This document shows, in pieces, positions 1 through 5,596 of a stretch of 5,596 nt of DNA. The first letter of the stretch is position 1. The number at the start of each line of letters is the position of its first letter. The stretch is from Pseudomonadota bacterium (lineage in GTDB: Bacteria; Pseudomonadota; Alphaproteobacteria; Rhizobiales; Kaistiaceae): positions 1 through 5,596 of the forward strand of contig JAEVZM010000169.1 in the NCBI GenBank assembly GCA_023392225.1, in the 5' to 3' direction. Under the pieces are notes generated by a model. That model made no database searches and was not told where the DNA came from. It worked only from the letters and a program-made list of their open reading frames with translations. A program made the translations under genes and the position numbers.

Positions 1-229
1 CGACGCGATCGTCGCGGTCATCCTCGGCGGGGCCTCGTTCCGCGGCGGCACCGGCCGGGTGCGCGATACCGCGATCGGCGTCCTGTTCCTCGCCATTCTC
101 AACAACGGCCTCTCGGGCCTCCAGATGGGCGACGCGCAGTTCTTCCTGATCAAGGGCACCATCATTCTCGCCGCGCTCACCTTGCGGGCGCTGGCGCAGG
201 GCTACTTCTCGCGGAGCGTTGCAGCATGA
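1..229 (+). CDS. Sugar ABC transporter permease, ribose (CUT2) class, C-terminal fragment
   Basis: This is the last 75 residues of an inner-membrane permease; its start lies left of the window. Reading from base 2, it begins DAIVAVILGG and contains GGASFRGGTGRV (visible residues 9-20), which matches the GG(T/A)S..GG.G.V signature near the C-terminus of RbsC/AraH/XylH-type permeases. Next come a hydrophobic segment (about 24-34), the typical LNNGLSGL turn (33-40) and a last membrane span (about 48-62). Known family role: with an ATPase and a periplasmic binding protein, it imports a mono- or disaccharide-sized sugar. The ligand cannot be told from this fragment. Its TGA (227-229) overlaps the next gene's ATG, so transport and catabolism are coupled in one transcript. 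That suggests the downstream enzymes act on the imported compound. Confidence 0.9.
   Translation, partial: DAIVAVILGGASFRGGTGRVRDTAIGVLFLAILNNGLSGLQMGDAQFFLIKGTIILAALTLRALAQGYFSRSVAA
213..216 (+). promoter_or_regulatory. Shine-Dalgarno GGAG for the oxidoreductase start at 226
   Basis: GGAG lies inside the permease's last codons, nine bases before the ATG at 226. It supports that start even though it leaves about 38 residues before the Rossmann motif. No other in-frame ATG or GTG occurs between 226 and the motif. Confidence 0.55.
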
Positions 230-1329
230 GCACGGCGTGGCCCGCGATCGACTTCGGCCATACCGGCGTCGCGGCCGCCGTCGGCCGTGGCGACGTCTAC
301 GCCGTCGCGTCCGACCCGAAGCGCACCGCCAAGCGGCCTCTCCGCATCGTCATCGCCGGGGCCGGCGGGGTGGCGCAGGCGAAATGGATCCCGGCGGTAC
401 GTCGCCTCCAGACCATGGGCGAGCCGGTCGAGATTGCCGGCATCGCCGATCCGCGGACCGAGGTCGCGGCAAAGGCGGCGCGGCTTGCCGGGGCGACGCC
501 CTACACCGACGTCGCAGCGATGCTCGATGCCGAACGGCCGGACCTCCTGCTGGTGCTTACCGCCGACGCGGCTCATGCCGAGGTGGCACGCGCCGCGATC
601 GCCCGCGGCGTGCCGTGTCTCGTCGAGAAGCCGCTGGCGCCGGACCTCGCGACGGCTCGGTCGCTCAGCGCGGCGGCAAAGGCGGCCGGCGTGCTGCTTG
701 GCGCGGTCGCCAACAAGCGGTTCTCGCCGCCTTATGCGATGGCGAAGGCGCTGATCGACGAAGGCCGGCTCCACGCCGCGCCCACCGTCTTCACCGGCAA
801 ATTCACGCTCGGCTACCCCTATGTCGATCTCCTCGACGGCGGCACGGTGCACCTGTTCGATCTCGCGCTGTGGCTGATGGGGCCGGTGGCGCGGCTCCAT
901 GCCCGCGCAGTGACGCGCGGCGACAGACTGGAGAGCGCGGTGATCAGCTTCGGTTTCGCCTCCGGCGCAGTCGGCACGCTGATGACCAGCGCCGCGGGGC
1001 TGTCGTTCAAGCCGTGGGAGCGGGTCGAGGTGTTCGGGCGGAATGCCTTCGTGGTGGTCGACGACCAGCGCGAGACGACGCTCTATGACGAGGAGGCCGG
1101 GCCGGCGAAGAGCTGGGCGCCGGTCGTCCCCAATACGCTGATGTTCGACGAGGCGTTCGGTGGCTACGCCGGGCTGCTCGACAACGTGCTCGACGCGGTG
1201 CGCGGCACGGCGCCGCTCGCCGTGAGCGGCGACGACGGGGCAGCGGCGGTCGGGCTGATCGCGGCGACGCGGCTGTCGATCGCCGAAGGACGGGACGTGG
1301 ATGTGGTGCGCGAGGGACTGACGGGATGA
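226..1329 (+). CDS. Gfo/Idh/MocA family NAD(P)-dependent sugar oxidoreductase
   Basis: This 367-residue protein is probably a cytoplasmic dehydrogenase of a sugar, cyclitol or sugar acid. After an N-terminal extension (1-38), a beta strand leads into the Rossmann glycine motif GAGGVA (45-50). A second strand ends GIADPR (72-77), the Asp suggesting NAD binding. The family's EKP motif is at 134-136 (Lys135, the catalytic/cofactor-contacting Lys). The C-terminal alpha/beta substrate domain holds the catalytic-His segment, GGTVHLFDLALWLMG (205-219), with His209 the likely proton relay. The Asp that lies four residues before this His in inositol dehydrogenase appears as Gly205, with Asp204 one residue further back. 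Length is normal for the family (330-390). The ATG overlaps the permease stop, and the gene's own stop overlaps the dehydratase start. Substrate unknown; the context suggests it oxidises the imported sugar, but a 3-keto or inositol-type oxidation is equally possible. Confidence 0.88.
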   Translation: MSTAWPAIDFGHTGVAAAVGRGDVYAVASDPKRTAKRPLRIVIAGAGGVAQAKWIPAVRRLQTMGEPVEIAGIADPRTEVAAKAARLAGATPYTDVAAMLDAERPDLLLVLTADAAHAEVARAAIARGVPCLVEKPLAPDLATARSLSAAAKAAGVLLGAVANKRFSPPYAMAKALIDEGRLHAAPTVFTGKFTLGYPYVDLLDGGTVHLFDLALWLMGPVARLHARAVTRGDRLESAVISFGFASGAVGTLMTSAAGLSFKPWERVEVFGRNAFVVVDDQRETTLYDEEAGPAKSWAPVVPNTLMFDEAFGGYAGLLDNVLDAVRGTAPLAVSGDDGAAAVGLIAATRLSIAEGRDVDVVREGLTG

Positions 1330-2495
1330 AGATCAAGACGCTCGAGACGTTCCTCGCCAATGCCGGGCAGCGGAACTACCTGTTCGTGCGGCTGACCACC
1401 GACACAGGGCTCACCGGGATCGGCGAGGCGACGCTCGAATGGCAGGAGCGCGCCGTCGAGGTACTGCTCAACGAGTGGGTGGCCTCGCGCATCCTCGGCA
1501 AGGACCCGTTCGACATCGAGGCTGTCGTCGGCGGCATGATCCGTGACCAGTACCAGGGCGGGTCGACGGTGATGACCGCGATCTCCGCCGCCGAGATCGC
1601 GATGTGGGACATCATCGGCAAGGCCACCGGCCAGCCCGTCTATCGCCTCATCGGCGGCCGGGCGAAGCCGGCGCTCCTCGCCTATGCCAATGGCTGGTAT
1701 GGCGGCTGCCAGACGCCGGCCGATTTCGCCGCGCGTGCCCGCGAGGTCGCGGCGCTCGGCTACCGGGCGGTCAAGTTCGACCCGTTCCTCACCGCCTGGA
1801 AGCAGCTCGACCGGGACGAGGAGGATCATGCCGTTGCCGTCGTCGAGGCGGTGTCGGCGGCGGTGCCCGACGTGGCGATGATGATCGAGATCCACGGCCG
1901 GCTTGGGGTCAGCGACGCGGTGCGGTTCATCGACCGGCTGCAGGGCCACCGCATCGCCTGGTGCGAGGAGCCGGTGGCGCCGGAGAGCGTCGAGCTGCTC
2001 CGCGAGGTGAAGGAGCGCACCCGTCTGCCGATCTCGTCGGGCGAGCGGCTTTACGCGCTGGCCGACTTTGCCCGCCTCATCGGTCTCCGTGCCGCCGACG
2101 TGGTGCAGATGGACGTGGCGCACTGCGGCGGCATCGCGGTCTCGAAGAAGGTCGCAGCGATGGCGGCGGCGCAGGACATCGCCATCTCGCCGCACTGCTC
2201 GATCGGTCCGGTCGCCTATGCCGCCGCGCTCCATGTCGCCTGGTCGACGCCGAACATGCTGATGCTCGAATCCTTCGCCGAGTTCGACGTCGACTGGCGG
2301 GACGGGCTGGTCGGCGGCTGGAGCCCGCTCTGTCGCGGCGAGCTCGCCGTGCCGGAGAGGCCCGGCCTCGGCATCGAGCTCGACGAGGCGGTGATCGCCG
2401 ATCATCCCTACCGGCCGCTGGCCTTTCCCTCGCTGTGGGACTCGACCTGGGTCGACGAGTTCACCGGAACCGCCAAGCTCGCCCGCATCCGCTGA
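1326..2495 (+). CDS. Enolase-superfamily sugar-acid dehydratase (mandelate racemase/galactonate dehydratase type)
   Basis: This 389-residue protein probably dehydrates a sugar acid to its 2-keto-3-deoxy acid, using Mg2+. The N-terminal capping domain (1-120) holds GLTGIGEA (28-35) and the family segment ISAAEIAMWDIIGKATGQPVYRLIGG (86-111). The barrel domain carries the catalytic set: E188-I-H190 in MIEIHGRL, E214 in CEEP, E240 in SGERLY, D263 in QMDVAHCGG, H290 in SPHCSIGP, and E315 in MLES. From memory, E. coli DgoD uses D183, H185, E209, E235, D258, H285 and E310; every position here is offset by exactly +5. This supports His290/Asp263 as the base dyad and His190 as the acid for hydroxyl departure. 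The first metal ligand is Glu188 instead of Asp. The second-strand motif is KFD (150-152), not the racemase KxK. Galactonate, gluconate or a related aldonate are all possible substrates; dgoD is not assigned. The ATG overlaps the previous stop, with GAGG at 1312-1315 as ribosome site. Confidence 0.88.
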   Translation: MKIKTLETFLANAGQRNYLFVRLTTDTGLTGIGEATLEWQERAVEVLLNEWVASRILGKDPFDIEAVVGGMIRDQYQGGSTVMTAISAAEIAMWDIIGKATGQPVYRLIGGRAKPALLAYANGWYGGCQTPADFAARAREVAALGYRAVKFDPFLTAWKQLDRDEEDHAVAVVEAVSAAVPDVAMMIEIHGRLGVSDAVRFIDRLQGHRIAWCEEPVAPESVELLREVKERTRLPISSGERLYALADFARLIGLRAADVVQMDVAHCGGIAVSKKVAAMAAAQDIAISPHCSIGPVAYAAALHVAWSTPNMLMLESFAEFDVDWRDGLVGGWSPLCRGELAVPERPGLGIELDEAVIADHPYRPLAFPSLWDSTWVDEFTGTAKLARIR

Positions 2496-2505
2496 AGAGA
2501 TCACG

Positions 2506-3279
<774 letters not shown>

Positions 3280-3286
3280 GCCCCCC

Positions 3287-4156
3287 ATGACGGACCCGAT
3301 GAGCGAGCCAACCACCGGAATCCCCAATCACCCGCCGGCGACGGCGGACATCGCGGCGCTGAAGGCGCGGGCGAAGCGCATGCGCCACCACATGCTGGTG
3401 ATGGCCCGCGGTCCGGGCCAGGGCTATATCGGCCAGGGCCTCGGCATCGCCGACGTGCTCGCCGCGCTCTATTTCCACGAACTCCGCTGGTCGCCGGAGC
3501 GGCTCGACGATCCCGAGCGCGACCGGTTCCTGCTCTCGACCGGCCACTACTCGATTGCCCTCTGGGCGGTGCTGGCGGAGGCTGGCATCTTCCCGCCCGA
3601 CGAGCTGGTCACCTATGGTGCCGACGACAGCCGGCTCCAGATGTCGACGCTCGACACCACGCCCGGGGTGGAGATCATCGGCGGCTCGCTCGGCCATGGC
3701 CTCGGCCAGGCGGTCGGCATGGCGCTCGGCCTTCGCCTTCGTGGCTCATCGGCACGAATCTTCTGCGAGCTCTCCGATGGCGAGTTGCAGGAGGGTGCGA
3801 CCTGGGAGGCGGCCATGGGTGGCAGCAACTTCCGCCTCGACAACCTCGTCGCCCTGATCGACTGCAACGGCATCCAGGCCGACGGGGCGATCGTCATCGA
3901 CATCGAGCCGGTCGCCGAGAAGTGGCGCGCCTTCGGCTGGTCGGTCGCCGAGATCGACGGCAACGACATGGAGGCGGTGGTCGCCGCGCTCACGGCGGCC
4001 CGCGCCTCCGAGGGCCGGCCGCATGCCATCGTCCTCCGCACCAAGCCGGGCCGCGGCGTGCCGACGCTCGAGACGCGGGAGAAGGCGCATTTCGTCCGCG
4101 TCGAGCCCGGCGAATGGGACGCGCTGATCGAAGAGCTGGAAGGACAGGACCGATGA
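3287..4156 (+). CDS. Transketolase-like ThDP enzyme, N-terminal (pyrophosphate-binding) subunit
   Basis: This 289-residue protein has the length of the N-terminal half of split transketolases and must pair with the next gene's product. It binds the ThDP diphosphate and Mg2+: the SDGELQEGATWEA stretch (163-175) is the family's GDG motif with Ser163 for Gly. Metal ligand Asp164 and Asn194 (IDCNG) are 30 residues apart, as for Asp157/Asn187 in yeast transketolase. LSTGHYSIALWA (83-94) keeps the active-site His87, and GGSLGHGLGQAVGMAL (132-147) is the family glycine-rich segment. AHF gives His268, the likely counterpart of yeast His263. Two classical pocket histidines look replaced: the GHPG region reads GQGYIGQGLG (44-53; Tyr47) and the GHP(E/D) region before PGVE reads QMSTLDT (118-124; Ser120). 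A non-standard donor or acceptor is therefore likely. The fold assignment is firm; the reaction is not. Its TGA overlaps the next gene's ATG. Confidence 0.88.
   Translation: MTDPMSEPTTGIPNHPPATADIAALKARAKRMRHHMLVMARGPGQGYIGQGLGIADVLAALYFHELRWSPERLDDPERDRFLLSTGHYSIALWAVLAEAGIFPPDELVTYGADDSRLQMSTLDTTPGVEIIGGSLGHGLGQAVGMALGLRLRGSSARIFCELSDGELQEGATWEAAMGGSNFRLDNLVALIDCNGIQADGAIVIDIEPVAEKWRAFGWSVAEIDGNDMEAVVAALTAARASEGRPHAIVLRTKPGRGVPTLETREKAHFVRVEPGEWDALIEELEGQDR
4138..4144 (+). promoter_or_regulatory. Shine-Dalgarno GGAAGGA for the ThDP-enzyme C subunit start at 4153
   Basis: GGAAGGA lies eight bases before ATG 4153. It fixes the start there and not at the in-frame ATG at 3922, which would add 77 arginine-rich residues that are only the out-of-frame reading of the N-subunit gene. 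Confidence 0.65.
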
Positions 4157-5133
4157 GCACTGCCCGCACCTATGGCAAGGCGATGGGCGTCGACGAGGCG
4201 GCGGGCGCGCGCGCCACCGTCGATGCGCCCTTCGGTACGGCGCTTGTCGCGGCGCAGGCGCGTCGCGGCGACATCGTCGGCCTCACCGCCGACCTCGGCA
4301 AGTACACCGACATCCTGCCGTTCCGCGATGCCTATCCCGACCGCTTCTTCAATGTCGGCATGGCCGAGCAGAACCTCATTGCGGTTGCCGCCGGCCTCGC
4401 CCGCACCGGCACCGTGCCGTTCGCCACCACCTACGGCGTGTTCGCCACCCGCCGCGCCTACGACTTCATCGCCATCGCCTGCGCCCACAGCCGGGTCAAC
4501 GTGAAGATCATCGCCGGCCTGCCGGGCCTCACCACCGGCTATGGCGGCACCCACCAGGCGATCGAGGACACGGCGCTGATGCGCATGGTCCCGAACCTCG
4601 TCGTCATCGACCCGTGCGACGCTACCGAGATCATGCAGGCGACCGACGCCATCGCCGACTACGACGGGCCGGTCTACATGCGGCTCCTGCGCGGCAAGGT
4701 GCGCCGGGTCCTCGACCCGGACAGCTATCGCTTCGCGATCGGCAGGGCGGCGCTGCTCCGCGAAGGGAGCGACATCGGCATCGTCTCGACCGGGCTGATG
4801 ACCGAGGAGGCGATCGACGCCGCGGCAATGCTCGCGGCGGACGGGGTCTCGGCGGGCGTCCTGCACGTGCCGACGCTCAAGCCGTTCGACGCCGAGGCCG
4901 TCGCGGCCTTCTGCGCCGGCAAGTCGGCGATCGTCACGGCTGAGAACCACGTCACCCGCGGCGGCCTCGCGACGCAGGTGCGCGAGGCGCTGTTCGAGGC
5001 GGGGCAGGTCGCAAAGCTCGCCGCGGTCGGCATTCCCGACGCGTTCATCGAACTCGGCGCGGTGCCGACCCTGATGGCGCGGAATGGCATGACGGCGGAA
5101 GGCATCGCCGAGACGGCGCGCGCGCTTCGCTGA
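4153..5133 (+). CDS. Transketolase-like ThDP enzyme, C-terminal (pyrimidine-binding) subunit
   Basis: This 326-residue partner of the preceding gene has the length usual for split C-terminal subunits. The pyrimidine domain starts GARATVDAPFGTAL (18-31; Arg20 is the likely counterpart of the phosphate-contacting Arg in TR.A/TRK motifs) and continues TADLGKYTD (45-53). FFNVGMAEQN (65-74) holds Glu72, the catalytic Glu that contacts the ThDP aminopyrimidine. GTHQAIEDTALMR (132-144) keeps His134. The segment before it reads AGLPGLTTGYGG (121-132) where classical enzymes have a THD.IG.GEDGP-type loop; the His and Asp of that loop appear as Gly122 and Tyr130. A transketolase C-terminal domain follows (about 190-326), with ENH (264-266) near the usual EEH/ENH site. 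The ATGA overlap suggests coupled translation and a fixed subunit ratio. Chemistry is probably two-carbon ketol transfer or a related ThDP cleavage. Apulose-4-phosphate transketolase (AptAB) is one known split-enzyme precedent in sugar operons, but nothing here proves identity. Confidence 0.88.
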   Translation: MSTARTYGKAMGVDEAAGARATVDAPFGTALVAAQARRGDIVGLTADLGKYTDILPFRDAYPDRFFNVGMAEQNLIAVAAGLARTGTVPFATTYGVFATRRAYDFIAIACAHSRVNVKIIAGLPGLTTGYGGTHQAIEDTALMRMVPNLVVIDPCDATEIMQATDAIADYDGPVYMRLLRGKVRRVLDPDSYRFAIGRAALLREGSDIGIVSTGLMTEEAIDAAAMLAADGVSAGVLHVPTLKPFDAEAVAAFCAGKSAIVTAENHVTRGGLATQVREALFEAGQVAKLAAVGIPDAFIELGAVPTLMARNGMTAEGIAETARALR

Positions 5134-5142
5134 AGCCCGCGC
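5118..5142 (+). terminator. GC-rich hairpin between convergent genes, possible bidirectional terminator
   Basis: The inner stem GCTTC/GAAGC (5124-5128 with 5132-5136) closes a three-base loop. After one C-C mismatch (5123/5137), the outer stem GCGCG/CGCGC (5118-5122 with 5138-5142) is also perfect. The hairpin covers the operon's stop codon and ends one base before the stop of the minus-strand sulfurtransferase gene, so it would form in transcripts from both sides. No T-run follows on either strand, so it is not a textbook intrinsic terminator. It may act in 3'-end stabilisation or be chance in GC-rich DNA. Confidence 0.35.
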
Positions 5143-5596
5143 TCAGGCCGGGCCGGTGGCGATCGGCGTGTCGTCGCGGCTGCCCCATTCCGTCCACGAG
5201 CCGTCATAGATCGCCGACCGCACGCCCAGCGTGTCGAGCGCCAGCGTCAGGATCGCGGCGTTGACGCCGGAGCCGCAGCTCGTGACCACCGGGCGGCCGA
5301 GGTCGATGCCGGCGGCGGCGATCGCGGCGCGGAGGGCGTCGGCATCCTTCAGCATGCCGGCTTCCACCACCTCGGTCGAGGGCAGGCTGAGGCTCCCGGG
5401 GACCCGGCCCGGCTTGACCCACGGCCGTGGCTCGGGCGCCTCGCCGAGGAAGCGGGCCCGGGGGCGGGCATCGACCAGCTGGAAGGCGTGGCTGTCGAGA
5501 TTGGTGCGCACTGCGGCGAGATCCCGCGCCGCGCCGGCGTCGAGCGCGGCATGGAACGTCCGCGGCGCCCGCGACACCGGGCGGTCGTTGAGCGGG
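5143..5596 (-). CDS. 3-mercaptopyruvate/thiosulfate sulfurtransferase (SseA-like), C-terminal rhodanese domain, partial
   Basis: The last 150 residues of a two-domain sulfurtransferase are visible; the gene starts beyond the right edge. The frame stays open to the window end, reading PLNDRP before the GTG at 5577, so that GTG is not the true start. Motifs in order are LVDARPRARFLG, EPRP, the KPGRVPGSLSLP substrate-site segment, VTSCGSGVNAA and YDGSWTEWG near the end. All match the catalytic domain of E. coli SseA as I recall it. The catalytic Cys codon is at 5275-5277. The active loop reads CGSGVNA where the common form is CG(S/T)GVTA; the Ser/Gly pattern favours 3-mercaptopyruvate over thiosulfate. 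Family role: transfer of sulfane sulfur from 3-mercaptopyruvate to thiol acceptors or cyanide, in the cytoplasm or periplasm. It converges on the sugar operon with a 9-base gap and is probably functionally separate. Confidence 0.88.
   Translation of the reverse strand, partial: PLNDRPVSRAPRTFHAALDAGAARDLAAVRTNLDSHAFQLVDARPRARFLGEAPEPRPWVKPGRVPGSLSLPSTEVVEAGMLKDADALRAAIAAAGIDLGRPVVTSCGSGVNAAILTLALDTLGVRSAIYDGSWTEWGSRDDTPIATGPA

Noticed and set aside
2496..2505. A possible internal promoter before the SDR gene
   Set aside because: The gap is only 10 bases and holds just the ribosome site; no -35/-10-like pair is visible in the flanking coding sequence.
3922..4152. Upstream in-frame ATG that would extend the C subunit by 77 residues
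   Set aside because: The added part is arginine-rich and overlaps the N-subunit coding region out of frame. ATG 4153 has a strong ribosome site and gives the usual subunit length.
3613..4950. A 445-residue open frame on the minus strand
   Set aside because: It is a mirror of the two ThDP-subunit genes, with repetitive Gly/Arg/Asp/Val composition and no domain signature. The plus-strand genes account for the whole interval.
4153..5133. 1-deoxyxylulose-5-phosphate synthase or an E1 alpha/beta dehydrogenase pair instead of transketolase halves
   Set aside because: DXS is normally a single chain, and E1 pairs carry different N-subunit motifs. The LSTGH, GGSLGHGLG and SDGELQEGATWEA segments and both subunit lengths match split transketolases.
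5575..5577. GTG as the start of the sulfurtransferase
   Set aside because: The frame stays open upstream to the window edge with a plausible linker (PLNDRP). SseA-type proteins carry a further N-terminal rhodanese domain, so the gene is cut by the window.

Overview
The window is high-GC DNA (about 70% by eye, with strongly G/C-ending codons). It looks like a chromosomal catabolic region of an alphaproteobacterium, probably of the Rhizobiales type. That placement is inferred from composition, the tightly packed ABC-transporter plus sugar-acid gene layout and the protein style; no marker gene is present.

Bases 1-5133 carry one tightly packed plus-strand operon. In order it encodes the 3' end of a ribose/CUT2-class sugar ABC transporter permease, a Gfo/Idh/MocA NAD(P)-dependent oxidoreductase, an enolase-superfamily sugar-acid dehydratase with a galactonate-dehydratase-type active site, a classical short-chain dehydrogenase (SDR), and the two halves of a split transketolase-like ThDP enzyme. 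Three of the five junctions are ATGA stop/start overlaps (at 226, 1326 and 4153). The other two gaps are 10 and 7 bases, so there is no room for internal promoters. The promoter and the rest of the transporter lie upstream of the window. A GC-rich hairpin (5118-5142) sits at the operon's end. It is followed on the minus strand by the C-terminal rhodanese domain of a 3-mercaptopyruvate sulfurtransferase-like gene, which runs off the right edge and is probably unrelated.

Read together, the genes suggest import of a sugar or sugar acid, oxidation by the Gfo/Idh/MocA enzyme, dehydration to a 2-keto-3-deoxy acid, a second oxidation by the SDR, and a final step by the split ThDP enzyme. This order is inference. 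The end of the route is unusual: the classical ways to finish a 2-keto-3-deoxy acid route are a kinase plus aldolase, or a hydrolase, and neither is in the window. The transketolase-like pair also lacks several residues of the classical transketolase substrate pocket by hand alignment, while keeping its ThDP/metal residues. That makes it the best candidate here for an undescribed activity. No stretch over 300 bases lacks a gene. I see no tRNA, rRNA, CRISPR array, insertion sequence or obvious repeat.
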